Assembly (NCBI GenBank): GCA_027924585.1
Contig: BSBM01000370.1
Span: forward strand, 28,727,501-28,791,500
Direction of reading: 5' to 3'
DNA: 64,000 nt
Origin: Larix kaempferi
Taxonomy: Eukaryota > Streptophyta > Pinopsida > Pinales > Pinaceae
The notes under the pieces were generated by a model, which searched no databases, was not told where the DNA came from, and saw only the letters and a program-made list of their open reading frames with translations. Positions 32,714 through 45,100 of this stretch are shown one piece after another. Every line of letters starts with the position of its first letter. The first letter of the stretch is position 1. The translations under genes were made by a program, and so were the position numbers.

Positions 32714-33936
32714 TGTTAGATTATGGTAACTTCGGGATGTCCTCCATGGTTCAGATGCCTTACATGGAGGTACATCAGCTGCATAGGCATCAGGATGGAG
32801 TAGAGAGTGAGATGCACTCTACTCAGTGGCATGAGCCCAGTGGGGTCTGCATGCGAAGCTTCAGGGGAGATTGACCTTTGCATTCATGAGTAGTGCATTA
32901 CCTGTCAACATTCAGTGACTGCATGCAAAAGTGACTTTTTGCATGCATTGGGAATTAGGGTTTTGGCAAACCTAATTCATCGGTGAGATTATTTATAGAG
33001 GCAGGGGGTCCCCAGATGGGGTTACTCAGTTGTATCATCAGAAAGAGATACTGCCAGAGTGAGGAGGACGAATCTGCACATGTGGGGCGACTTTCTGAGA
33101 TAGAGAGGAGTTGCTACAGGAGCTAGGAAGGTCAGATTTGAGCTATATCAATGACCTTCAGTTCCAAAGAGGCTAGATACCCGTTCTTGTGAGCTGAGAG
33201 AGCTCAACAGTGAGATTACTGTGGAGATTGGAGGAGGCCGAGTTCTCTTGGAGGAGGCCGAGTTCTCTTGGAGGAGGACTTTTTCCTGAGGGAGGAGAAG
33301 CTTGTTGTGAGCTAGATTGACCAATTCGGAGTCTGTGACTTATAGGATAGCCTTGCCTCGAGATTTGAGGAAGGTTAGGGACGATCGGAGCTCAGATCTG
33401 TTGAGATCTGGACCAGTACGAGCATTTGACATCCAGAGGGGAGGGCGCACTTGTGCATGCAGAGAGGGCCGATTTCATCAGTGGGCAGTCTTCAGAGCGA
33501 GCAAATCAGAGCAGAGAGATCTAGAGGAGGCAGATCTATCAGAGGCACCGTAAGAGCACTCAGATCCAGATTGGCAGTTAGGGCATACTTCTTCAGTGCA
33601 TGCATCAGCTGGATGCATGCAAATTAGAGTTTGTCCTGTTCAGAGGGATTGAGTTACCGGCTGAGGTAATTCTGTATTGTACTGTCTTTTATACTTCTAT
33701 ATGCTCTGGGATCAAGAGAGAAGATAGCCCCATAGTTAGCTGGTTTTTCCCGAAAGGGTTCCAGGGTATATCTGTTGTCTATGTGGTTGATTGCATTTAA
33801 GTTCAGTTGGTAAATGCAGATCTAGTTGTTTGAGTTTATTTCCTTATGAGCATATATTGATTTAGAGACTCATACCACTTGAGATCTCAGGGCGATCCAG
33901 AGGGAGTAGTGAACTCTGGATCTATATATATTTACA
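32714..33936 (+). mobile_element. Solo LTR of the family-G Copia element
   Basis: TGTTAGATTATGG to TTTACA, with perfect target duplication atgtt (32709-32713, 33937-33941). It matches the reverse-oriented LTRs at 36999-38189 and 40306-41497. It contains paired RY motifs (TGCATGCA) near 32921-32950 and 33597-33622, and the U5 motif ctggtttttcccgaaagggt near 33740. Confidence 0.9.
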
Positions 33937-33941
33937 ATGTT

Positions 33942-36251
33942 CCATGGTCTCTATACTATCCCATGTATGAATACCTAAACCAAAGTTAAGAGGGTCAAGG
34001 TACTCCAAGGGAAATGTAGCTAAATGATAAATGTTATGTGTGAGCAATACCCCTTTGCAAAAAAGCCAAGTTCCCTATGCCCCGGGAAACATAGGAAAGG
34101 GTAACTCAAGAAAAATCCCTCCCTTCCAAGCCACATGTGGAAGAAAAATCATTAACCCCTGGTTCTCGAAAGCTAAGGGGTAGACCTAGCACTTGGTCAC
34201 ATTTCTATCATTGTCAATTCGCGAACACCCTCTCCCTAGTACCACCATCACTTCATCACCCTCACCTTAGAAACTTAGGAAATGCACATTGTTTTAAGGG
34301 TCAAGCATATAATTCAGGGTTAATTATGGTCAAACCATGGTGATTAAGGTTAATGGGATAATAAATTAAAAGGAGGTTGAATTAATTAGAAAAGTGCACT
34401 TGCTAACATTTTCATGTTAATGTTTTACATTATTTGAAGGTATTTTTCCTAAGTTATATATTGTTGGGGTTTCCTAAGCCAGCGCGCTAGCAAAATCATT
34501 GGTCTAACACTTGGTTGATATTATATGGTTGATTAATCTTCCCCTTTGATGATGCGCCCTCCTTCATGCACATGCAGGAGGTTTTTGAGGCACATATGGA
34601 TGATCCATTTCGCACATCTATGAGGGCCGACCCTTTTTCATGATATATTGACGACTTGGATGATTTGGCATGAGGTTTCACCATGTATTATACCTTCCAC
34701 ACACTTTTTCAAGAGTTGGTTGTGCATTTCCTTAGAGCACTCTATAGGGTTTTTTACTTGCCTTGGACCTTTGGTACACATGGCACCTACTTTGATGAGG
34801 GTGCTCCACTATTTGAGGATTATTCCATTCACTTATTGACTCTTCTTGATGTATGTTGACCTTGGAGACCTCACCTAGCTCACACGTGACACTTTTCTTG
34901 GAGCACTCAGCATGCATTGATTAGTTGTTGGAGGATGACCTTATTATGGGGAGCTTGGCAAATTGTTTCATGCATTATTTATGAGGGCGCTCTCCTAAGT
35001 AGTGGTTGATTGGTCAAAACCTAGGGTTTTGGCCTAGCTTTTACTCATTTTGACCATATCTATTGGAGCACTCCACCTAATGGAGTTATTATCTCTTCTC
35101 ATGTATTATCTCCACCTATTCTAGAGGTGTGCCCCCCTCGCATGGTGAAATCAGTTAGGGTTATGGTATTTTGACCATGTCATGAGGATTTTTATTTTTT
35201 GTTTATTGAGTAGTTAGTCTCTTTTCCTATATGAAAGACCCTCGTCTCATTGTAAAGGTTGCTAGAACTTGGAGAATAAAAATCTTGTTGCACTTTTGCC
35301 TAGAAATATTTTCATGTAGTAGTAGTATTCAGTGAATAATGGAGAAGTTAGCTGGAGATATAGTTGCTTCATACTAACTATGAAATTCTTCTAAAAGTGG
35401 TGAATATTTGCATGCAATGATTGGGTAAACTCTATACCTTTTCAATTCAAGGTTTTGCTAATGTTTATTTACTAGATAGCATTATATTAGGCTCGTAGGA
35501 TTTGTAAACATTGCATGCAACTCTTGCATTTCAGCTCTTGAACCCTCCCTTGGATAAGAAGAAAAGCATATTTGGCTATCAAAGACTAGAACAAGGGTTT
35601 GAGCTCTTCTACCCTCTCTTGTTCTTTGATCACCAAAACTCCACATGCTTCATCTATGACCCCATTTCCCTCTCTTTAAGCATCTAGACACTAGTCAAAT
35701 GATATTATTCCTTCTTTTAGACATCTAAATAACATGTTAAATCATCTTTTTAAAATTCTTTAAATCTGGAAATTAATCTTTGCCTTAAGCACAAAAGGTT
35801 CAAGCAAAGTCTAAGAAACTAATTCATTCAACCCTCTTCAAAGGGGTTTCATGCTATTTCTTTCTTTGTTGTACCATACATGCTGATATTTGCATCATAA
35901 ACTCAATTTAGGGTAGCTTATGGCAGACTTTGCTTAACACACATATTTAAGGTGAAATTATTTTCAAATTTTGCTTCAATTTAACCCCTTTGAGTTTATT
36001 TCATTTAACATTTAAGTTGGATCAAATTATACAGTGTTTGACAGTTTGTGTTATTTCAGATCTGATTTATTCTTACAATGTTTTATGGTATGAACACATC
36101 ATTAACACACTTAATCAATTGCATGCTATAGATCTCAATTTTTTTGTTAATTGTCAACTAATTCTAGCACATTTTCTTTATGTTGATGGTTTGCACAAGT
36201 AACTAAGTTGATCCTAATAACTTGCACTTCAAAACTCATGGTTACTTGCTA
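33942..36251. other. Intervening sequence, nothing recognised
   Basis: No ORF with a recognisable domain. Short gatgcgccctcc-like phrases near 34550 resemble phrases in nearby LTRs, so part may be an eroded LTR. Confidence 0.4.
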
Positions 36252-36256
36252 TTTTC

Positions 36257-36782
36257 TGTTAGTTTTTCATACATTCATAGAATAATAATTCAAATGCATA
36301 TATAGGATCACTAGAAGAAAGACAAAGCACAAAACAATAACACAAGAGTTTATCCTAGGAAACCCAAACGGGAGAAAACCCAGCAACCTTCGTATAAAGA
36401 TAATAATTCCGAGAACAGAGTGCAATGATGAGATAGAAAAGATGGAAATGCTTTCCAAAGATAGAAACCCCAAATATAGTCTTCTCCTTCTGCAGGTGCG
36501 AACCTCTCTCTCCAAGTGATGCAAACTTGTGTGAAGTGAATGAGCGAATAATGAGGTGAACTTCACCTTTATTTATACAAGTGCCAACTGGCCTTTTTAC
36601 CTAACTGGGCTGACTTCTCTTGGGGAGCAATAAATAATTTAATTTTAATTTTTCTTTTGCTTGTTTTTCACCCCAAGGTTTACATTGATTATTTCAAGGG
36701 TTTACATGATTAATTAAATCAAGTTCAACACCCTTAGGAGGTACAATAAATAATATATTCCGAATTTGAACAAATTCCAACA
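36257..36782 (-). repeat. 3' LTR of Copia element I
   Basis: 526 bp. On the minus strand it starts TGTTGG and ends CTAACA. A TATA-like tataaataaagg (minus) is near 36566-36578. The U5 motif gggttttctcccgtttgggt (minus) is near 36360-36385. Confidence 0.9.
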
Positions 36783-36998
36783 CTCCCTCTCGACAAGGAA
36801 GGTATTCTTCGGTCTTCATCAGCATCACGATCATCTGGGTTTCATCTGTACATCTATACTATCTCCATCATCTCTATACATACAGAAGGTTGTCAACACA
36901 GTCTCAGTCCTTCGAGAAGTGTCATCATGCATCAACTCCACCAGTCCTTCGATGAGTTTAAGAAAGTCTCTCCATCCTACCTAGATGTCTGAGAGATA

Positions 36999-38189
36999 TG
37001 TAAATCTTTGATTCAGAGATCACTACTCCCTCTGAATCACCCTGATATCTCAAGCAATTTGAGTCTCGATATCAATACATACTCATATAAATATAAACTC
37101 AACAGCTAGATCTCTTTACCAAACTGAAACACATGCAATCACACATAAACACCAAATATACCCTAGAAACCCCAACCAGGGAAAACCAGCAAACTGTGGG
37201 GCTATCTGCTCTCTCGAGCCCAGAGCATATATATAAATTGACAAGTACAATACAGTATTACCTCAAAGGTAACTCAATCCCTGAACCAGACAGACTCTAG
37301 ATCTGCATGCATCAGCTGATGCATGCACTGGAAGAGTAAGCCCTAACTGGTAAATTGGATTTGAGTATCTCTGCAAGTGCCTCTGACTAATCTGCCTCTC
37401 TGTATCGCACTGCTCTGATCTGCACTCTCTGAAGACTGCCTCTGAAGAATGCGACCTCCATTGCATGCAGAAGTGCGCCCTCCCCTCTAGATGTTTGATG
37501 CTCGTACCGGACCAGATCTCAACATATCTGAGCTCTGATCGTCCCTAACCTTCCTCAAATGCTGAGGCAAGGCTATCTTGGAAGTCTCAGACTCTGAATC
37601 GATCGATCAGGCTCCAAATGAGCTCCTCCCTCCTTGGGAAATGTGCCCTCCTCCAAGTGAACACGTCCTCCTCCAAACTGAGCAAAAATCACATCGATGA
37701 GCTATCTCAACTCAAAGTACTGGGTGACTAGTGCCTCTGGAGCTAATGGTCACTGATCCAACTCAGATCTGACCACCCTAGCTCCTGTAGCAGCTCCTTC
37801 CTCTCTCAGAAAGTCGCCTGCATGCACAATTGCGCCCTCCTCACTCCTAATCTATCACTCTCTGATAAAGCAACTGAGCAACCTCGTCCGGGGACCCCCT
37901 GCCTCTATATATAATCTCACCGATGAGTTAGGTTTTCCAAAACCCTAATTCTCGGTGCATGCAAAAGTGACTTTTGCATGCATCCAATGATCGCTGACAG
38001 GTCATGCAAAACTCATGCAAGCAAAGGTCAAAACACTCCAAAAGGTCCGCATGCAACCACCGCTGGACTCATGCCACTGGGTAGAGATCATCTCACCTTC
38101 TACTCCATCTCGATGCCTATAGTGTTGATGTACCTCCATGCAAAGCATCTGAATCATGGAGGACATCCCGAAGTTACCATAATCTAACA
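36999..38189 (-). repeat. 3' LTR of element G
   Basis: Minus-strand TGTTAG at 38189 to TTTACA at 36999. RY motif clusters occur around 37310-37330 and 37965-38025. Confidence 0.9.
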
Positions 38190-38879
38190 CTCCCTCTTAA
38201 CGAGGGAAGCCCTATCACTGATGCCAAGATCCAACAAGTCCCCTGCTGCTGACACTGATCTAGTTGATCTACCTGTCACTGCTGCCCTCTGACGTGAAGA
38301 ACCTTGATCAATCTCCATAAGTGTGGCTTCAGTAGAAGCCCCCTGATCAACCACTGCTGACTCTGTCATTGCACTCTGATTCAGACTCCCTCTGAATCTC
38401 TGCTGTTGTAACCAGCCCCAAAGACCGTTGTCAAGTGGATCCACTGTTCTGTAGGTGATCTGTCTATGTCCCTGAGTTGACTCAACTCTGTAAGTCAACT
38501 CCCTCTGTCTCTGAGTTGACTCGGCTCTCTCCTGAGCTAAGTCCATCTCAACCATCTCATACAAGCTCAATCTCTGACTGGTGCCTGCATGAGCAGCATG
38601 CACATCCATCTGATATGAGCCCAAGGGATCAATCTCCTGAGACTCATCACTATCAAGAGCATCTCGCTCATCCATCTGAACTCCGTAATCACTCCCCTGA
38701 TCCTCCTCATCATGGTGAGCATCTCGCCCACCCATATGCTGACCAGACTCACTCCTCCTGCCCTGATCTCGCTCATCATCCCCCTTTGACTCTGAAGAGG
38801 CTGTACTCAGCCATCCTGATGTGCCCGTAGTAGGCTGTCTCCGAACCAAGTATTCACCGTCGATCCTGTGACCCAACAA
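38184..38879 (-). CDS. 231-codon ORF of element G: pre-integrase start fused to a novel acidic domain
   Basis: The first about 20 residues (GHRIDGEYLVRRQPT) align with the Copia pre-integrase start seen in element A ([12 protein letters not shown]). The rest is unlike integrase or RT. It is rich in Asp, Glu, Ser and Gln, with repeated QR and ESTQ patterns (ESTQRQRELTYRVESTQGHR, then QITYRTVD). It ends ASLVKREC with the stop made by the LTR TGTTAG. I infer that a deletion or fusion replaced integrase to RNase H with this sequence. The frame is open throughout. Confidence 0.55.
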   Translation of the reverse strand: MLGHRIDGEYLVRRQPTTGTSGWLSTASSESKGDDERDQGRRSESGQHMGGRDAHHDEEDQGSDYGVQMDERDALDSDESQEIDPLGSYQMDVHAAHAGTSQRLSLYEMVEMDLAQERAESTQRQRELTYRVESTQGHRQITYRTVDPLDNGLWGWLQQQRFRGSLNQSAMTESAVVDQGASTEATLMEIDQGSSRQRAAVTGRSTRSVSAAGDLLDLGISDRASLVKREC

Positions 38880-39110
38880 GACTGGGTCTACTCCTCTAGG
38901 ATAGGTGAAGATCTATTCCCGCTGGAACACAACTGAGTGGCCAGTTGCTGCCACTGAGAGGATACTCCCTCTCAATCCTGGAATAAAAAGCACTCCCGAT
39001 ACCTCCAGGAGCTCCCCAAGGTCAAGCAAAAATCTCACTCTGCCCACTCTAGTGACCAAGTGATCAACCCCCTGCACATCCCGAGCCAACTACAAGGGTG
39101 TGTGCTCTAG
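38880..39110 (-). pseudogene. Protease-to-pre-integrase linker of element G
   Basis: Minus-strand frames give SGVLFIPGLRGSILSVAATG and HSVVFQRE, matching the Copia pattern of a VLYVP..LISVS box. In-frame stops separate it from the ORFs on either side. Confidence 0.6.
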
Positions 39111-39653
39111 GGTAGGGAATGCATCCCGCACCCCTATCATGTGACTGTTGAGCATGCAGTCAACTCTACAACTCTGATCAACCTGAGCCTCTGGCAGGCT
39201 GCTATCATGCCCTGACTGAACTGAGGCTAATGAGAACTCCTTCTCAAACCGAGAAGCAAACTCATCAAACTCCTCTGTTGCTGCCACCTGCTCGTCCTTC
39301 GCCTGCTTCCCTTTCTTCTTATGTGGACATTGTCCCGCATAGTGTCCATAGTCGTTGTAGGCGAAGCATTTGATCTTGCTCAAATCCTTCTTCCGTTTGC
39401 CCCTCTGTTTCCCACCTACTACGAGAGCCACATCCTCCTCCTCTGGAGTGGAAGAAATTGAACCCTGTATGTAGCCTCTCCGAATCTCCTCCTGGGTGAA
39501 ATCATCCCACAGACGATCCCACTTGGGAAGGTTCTCTCGAGCTATGATAGACTGAACAAACATTGCCCATGGCATAGTCACGCCATTCAAGGCCCGTCGA
39601 ACCATCTCACTATCCTCTACCTTCTCACCCACTGCTCCCAACTCATCCCTCAC
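39090..39653 (-). pseudogene. Gag C-terminal half and protease remnant of element G
   Basis: A 187-codon frame with RALNGVTMPWAMFVQSIIAR, LPKWDRLWDDFTQEEIRRG, a Lys/Arg-rich segment and zinc knuckle CFAYNDYGHYAGQC (second Cys replaced by Tyr). It ends in a protease-like CMLNSHMIGVRDAF, where the catalytic DSG is not present. A stop separates it from the gag N-terminus. Confidence 0.85.
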
Positions 39654-40049
39654 CTAAGTTATCTTGGTGAGATAGGTAGTCATGCGCTCATCCTTCCCCA
39701 TCTTGATGCTTCTCAACTTCTCTCTGAGAACCATCTTCTGGTTGGCGTTGGAACTCTGGTACAAACTAGTCAATGCATCCCACATCGCAAACACATTGTC
39801 CTTGGTAGAGACATGTGGGATAACATGATCCTTGATCGCATCAAGAAGGATCCTCTAAGCCTTCACATTCTTTTTATCATATGCCGCTTTGGCAGTGGCA
39901 TCTGACGGAACTCCGACTGGATTTGTCGTTGTGCTGTTCACAACATCCCATAGTTCACATTCTTTCACCAAGAGTGTAATACGTGCCCTCCATGCACTAT
40001 AGTTGGAGGCCCCATCCAACCGGTTCTCCACTCTCAAGCTAGTGGCCAT
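39654..40049 (-). pseudogene. Gag N-terminal half of element G
   Basis: Starts MATSLRVENRLDGASNYSAW at 40049. The open frame runs to 39855 and is then broken by a stop. The following frames continue the usual Copia Gag (UBN2-type) sequence into the downstream half. Same Gag family as element A. Confidence 0.85.
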
Positions 40050-40305
40050 ACTCTCTCAATTGAAATACTGTAACCCACAGTGAACAAGAATCTCTCCTAA
40101 TCACAGATCTGGCAGATCTAACCTCTGTACTCACAGATCTGATAGATCTGACCTTTACAACCTCAGATCTGAGTTGTGCTCTTCAGATCTGGTAGATTTG
40201 GTCTCTATCTCCACTGATCCACTAGATCTATCTCAAATCTAGTCTCCAACACCACAACTCTCTGTGTGACTGCCCTCTTTGACCCTTACCAAGGCTCTGA
40301 TACCA

Positions 40306-41497
40306 TGTAAATATTTGATTAAGAGATCACTACTCCCTCTAAATCACCCTGAGATCTCAAGCAGTTTGAGTCTCGATATCAATACATACTCATATAAATA
40401 TAAACTCAACAGCTAGATCTCTTTACCAAACTGAAACACATGCAATCACACATAAACACCAAATATACCCAGGAAACCCCAACCGGGGAAAACCAGCAAA
40501 CTATGGGGCTATCTTCTCTCTCGAGCCCAGAGCATATATATAAATGGACAAGTACAATACAGTATTACCTCAAAGGTAACTCAATCCCTAAACTAGACAG
40601 AATCTAGATCTGCATGCATCAGCTGATGCATGCACTGGAAGAGTAAGCCCTAACTGGTAAACTGGATCTGAGTATCTCTGCAGGTGCCTCTGACTGATCT
40701 GCCTCTTTGTATCACACTGCTCTAATCTGCTCTCTCTGAAGAATGCCTCTGAAGAATGCAACCTCCACTTCCTGTAGAAGTGCGCCCTCCCCTCTAGATG
40801 TCTGATGCTCGTACCGGACCAGATCTCAACAGATCTGAGCTCTGATCGTCCCTAACCTTCCTCAAATGCTGAGGCAAGGCTATCCTGCAAGTCTCAGATT
40901 CTGAATTGGTCGATCAGGCTCCAAATGAGCTCCTCCCTCCTTGGGAAATGCGCCCTCCTCCAAGTGAACGCGTCCTCCTCTAAACTGAGCAAAAATCACA
41001 CTGATGAGCTATCTCAGCTCACAGTAATAGGTGACTAGTGCCTCTAGAGCTAATGGTCACTGATCCAACTCAGATCTGACCACCCTAGCTCCTGCAGCAG
41101 CTCCTTCCTCTCTCAGAAAGTCGCCCTGCATGCACAACTGCACCCTCCTCACTCCTGATCTATCACTCTCTGATAAATCAACTGAGCAACCTCGTCCGAG
41201 GACCCCCTGCTTATATATATAATCTCACCGATGAATTAGGTTTTCCAAAACCCTGATTCTCATTGCATGCAAAAGTGACTTTTGCATGCATCCAATGATC
41301 GCTGACAGGTCATGCAAAACTCATGCATGCAAAGGTCAAAACACTCCGGAAGGTCCGCATGCAGCCACCACTGGACTCATGCCACTGGGTAGAGTGCATC
41401 TCACCCTCTACTCCATCCTAATGCCTATAGTGTTGATGTACCTCCATGCAAGGCATCTAAATCATGGAGGACATCCTGAAGTTACCATAATCTAACA
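40306..41497 (-). repeat. 5' LTR of element G
   Basis: Next to primer site 40294-40305. Collinear with 36999-38189 and with the solo LTR at 32714-33936. Confidence 0.9.
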
Positions 41498-41508
41498 AGA
41501 TAGGCTTT

Positions 41509-42135
41509 ACCATCTGCTACCTGTCCATCTGATCTGCCGATGGGATTTCTCCCATACCCGGCTAATAACCTGGACGAGCAGAGGGGCACGACCATCTACT
41601 ACCTGCTCGTCTCATCTGTCGATGGGGTACTCCCATACCTGGCTGAGAACATGAACGAGTAGAGGTACTTAAGCAATCACACGGCCATCTACTACCTCTC
41701 AGTCTCATCTGCCGATGGGATTTCTCACATACCTGGCTGAGAACCTGGATGAGCAGAGGCACATGTGTGAACCCAACCATCTACTATCTGTCAGTCTCAT
41801 CTGCCAATGGGATTTCTCCCATACCCAGCTAATAACCTGGACGAGCAGAGGGGCACGACCATCTACTACCTGCTCGTCTCATCTGTCGATGGGGTACTCT
41901 CATACCTGGCTGAGAACATGAACGAGTAGAGGTACTTGTGCAATCACACGGCCATCTACTACCTATCTGTCTCATCTGCCGATGGGATTTCTCTCATACC
42001 TGGCTGAGAACCTGGATGAGCAGAGGCACATGTGTGAACCCAACCATCTACTATCTGTCAGTCTCATCTGCCAATGGGATTTCTCCCATACCTGGCTGAG
42101 AACCTGGACTAGTAGAGGCACCTGGGTGTAAGCAT
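41509..42135. repeat. Higher-order tandem repeat (267-bp unit of three subunits)
   Basis: Seven subunits beginning ccatctrctaycts start at 41509, 41591, 41684, 41776, 41858, 41951 and 42043. Lengths run 82, 93, 92, 82, 93, 92, then a final partial unit, so the pattern is A-B-C-A-B-C-A' with a period of exactly 267. It lies between the pol stop of element I and the insertion site of G, so it belongs to element I. Confidence 0.92.
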
Positions 42136-42151
42136 GGTAAACATCTCTTTG

Positions 42152-45100
42152 TCATCTTTCCCTCTCAAGGAGGGACATGTTCTCTTCTACTCCAAGTCTT
42201 CTGCGAAAGTATTCGAACTTCATCCTGGATAGAGGCTTGGTGAGAACATCTGCAGTATGGTCATCTGTCGGAACATATTGTAACTCGACCACACCTTTCT
42301 ACACCATATCACGAATGAAGTAGTATCGAATCTCTATATGCTTCGACCTGTCGTGAAATACAGGATTCACGGTTGGCTCTGGAAACTAGTCAAACAATCC
42401 TGCAAGGAGTTTACGAAGCCATACTGCTTCTCGGGTTGTTGTGCTAGCAACCATATAATCGGCCTCTGCAGTACTGAGTGCTACTAAGTTTTGCTTCCTG
42501 CTGCACCAGGAAATCACTGCAGAACCCAAACTGAAGCAACATCCGGAAGTACTCTTCCTATCTGCAACACATCTGGCCCAATCTGAGTCTGTAAACCCCT
42601 GCAATCTCAAGTCACATTCTGAAGCATATCTCAAGCCATATCCCACGGTGGCAGGCAAGTATCTAAGTACATCTTTTGCAGCAATCCAGTGAATCTGCCT
42701 CGGTTCACACATGAACTGACTGAGAGCATTTACAACAAAACATATATCTGGTCTGGTGTTTGTCAGATACATTAAGGACCCAATCAGCTGGCGATACATA
42801 GTAGTATCAATCAAATCTGAATCTGAAGCAGAATCCCTCGGCTTCTTCAAATTTGCATCCATGGGAGTAACCATGGACTTGCAGTCCAACATTCTGAATC
42901 TCTTCAGTATATCTATGGTGTACTTTCCTTGACCTAGGAAAATCTCCTTCTTCCTCTGCCATACTTCTAATCCCAAGAAGTAATGCATCAATCCAAGATC
43001 CTTCATTTCGAACTCGACGAGTTTCTTCTTACACCATACAATAAGTTTCTCATTTCCAGTGAGAAACAGGTCATCAACATATAGTACCAAAATCAGTGGC
43101 TCATCATCCACAACCTTGTAGTAAAGGTTGGGGTCTGCATCACTCTTGGTGAATCCCAAACTCACCAGGAATTCATCTATCCGTCCATACCAAGCACGGG
43201 GTGCTTACTTGAGTCCATACAGGGCCTTTTTCAATCTGCATATGTAAGACTCCTTTCCATGGACAACAAACCCTTCTGGTTGTTCAATATATACTTCTCC
43301 CTCAATAACACCATTGAGAAAGGTTGTCTTGACATCCATCTGATGCAGCTTCCATCCCATAGCTGAAGCAATAGCAATGATCGATCTGATGGAAGTATAT
43401 CGAGCCACAGGAGAAAATGTCTCATCATAATCGACTCCCTCTTTCTGAGAGAACCCTCTAGCAACAAATCTAGCCTTGTATTTTTTAACACTCCCATCTG
43501 CTCCATGCTTGATTTTGTACAACCACTTGGAAGTCACTACTGACTTCCCCTCAGGTCTCGGCACATCCTCCCACAAGTCATTCTTCATGATGGATTGATA
43601 TTCTTCCACCATGGCATCTTCCCAAACTTGGTGTAGGTTCTGAGTCAATGATGTGACTCATCAATGCTACATAACTAGAGAACCTCTGAGGTCTTTTACT
43701 TTCTCGGAAAGTTCCATGTGGCGCTTCATGTCCCTCTGCATCCTGCAAAGTCTGTCGAGCCCATCTAGGCCTTTTTCGGCCTACTGCAACATCTCTGGGA
43801 ACATTAACTGGATCAATAGGATCGATGGGTTCATCCTCTTCTGCTAACTCCCTCTGAACTGGAGGTGGAGATGATCTCATCTCCTTTGGTTCTAGTATTT
43901 CTTCATCATCGATCTCCATGTCCGATCCTCTTCCTTTCCTGACAGCCATCTCTTCTTCAAAGGTCACATCCCTGCTGACTTCAATATGTCTAGATCCTGG
44001 GATGTAGATTATGTAAGCCTTTGAAGGCTCACTGTATCCCACGAAAGTTCCCTTCTTGCCTGAAGGTTCTAACTTCATTCTCTTCTCCTTGGGCACATGT
44101 ATATAGACTGGACAACCAAAGATCCCGAGGTGGCCTACTTCTGGTTTCACTCCTTGAAAGCTTCTTCCGGAGTCATATTCTTCACTATCTTATGTGGGCA
44201 CCTGTTTTGCACATATATAGCAGTCCTGGAAGCTTCTACCCATAAGAACATTGGTAGACTCTGGTCTTGTATCATGGCTTTGGTTGCCTCCACAATTGTT
44301 TTGTTCTTTCTTTCAGCAACCCCATTTTGTTGGGGATTGTAGGCAACTGTAAGCTCCCTCTTAATTCTTGCTTCCTTGCAGAAATCATTGAATTATGTAG
44401 AGGTGTATTCTCCACCACTGTCTGATCTCAGGATCTTGATCCTCTTTGCTGACAAATTCTCCACTTGTGCTTTGAATTCTTTGAACTTGCTAAGTACTTC
44501 CTCGGATTCCTTGGTCTTGAGAAAGTATATCCAAGTCTTTCATGAGTATCCATCAATGAATGTTACATAGTAATGATCAATGAAGCATTACCCAGTTGAG
44601 ACTCGCGGGTACTCGCGAGTCTCAACGAGTCAACCCTAGCCCCTGGTAACCGCTTCGTACTCGCCCACAAACTCGGCAAACAGTTGAAACTCGCTGCCAC
44701 TCACAAAACTGACACACTCGGGCCATACTCGGTCGAACTCGCCACGACAAGAAAGAAAAAACCCACGAAAATTTGTCGAACACGAAGTGATTATGCTTGT
44801 TGGTTGAGCATTGGAGCCTGCGAACAGATATTTTGGAGGGAAATGAGCCTGCGAGGAGGGTCCATCCCTCTCGTTCATCGATCAAGCACACAGTCGTGGT
44901 CGCGGTCCAAGGTCTTGGTCGTGGTCGTGGTGAAGTTTTCTCCTGGTTCGAGGTCGTGCAGCAGGTCATGGTTGTTTTCTCTGTGCGTCTGCGAGTTATG
45001 GTCACTGATCAATCGTCGCCTACAATGCCGGAGCCAGAGTTCTGCAGTGGCATAACCTGCTCTCTCGACCGTGGTCGTTGATCAGTGTCGAATTGGTCTC

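Larger units (their letters stand above)
36999..41497 (-). mobile_element. Gag-only (TR-GAG-like) Copia derivative G, nested in I
   Basis: LTRs at 40306-41497 (5', 1,192 bp) and 36999-38189 (3', 1,191 bp). Target duplication agata (36994-36998, 41498-41502) is perfect. Primer site (minus TGGTATCAGAGC) at 40294-40305. Purine tract at 38190-38200. The 2.1-kb interior codes for Gag, a protease-like stretch and the first residues of the pre-integrase region. Integrase, RT and RNase H are absent. It must have been mobilised in trans. Confidence 0.9.

Noticed and set aside
38477-38830. 117-codon plus-strand ORF
   Set aside because: It is the antisense shadow of the 231-codon frame of element G and of low complexity.
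41509-42135. Repeat array as a CRISPR
   Set aside because: Units are contiguous with no unique spacers, the host is a plant, and it sits inside a retrotransposon.
44684-45081. ORFs of 123 and 94 codons inside H2
   Set aside because: They are overlapping frames on both strands in the GC-rich centre, with no transposase signature.
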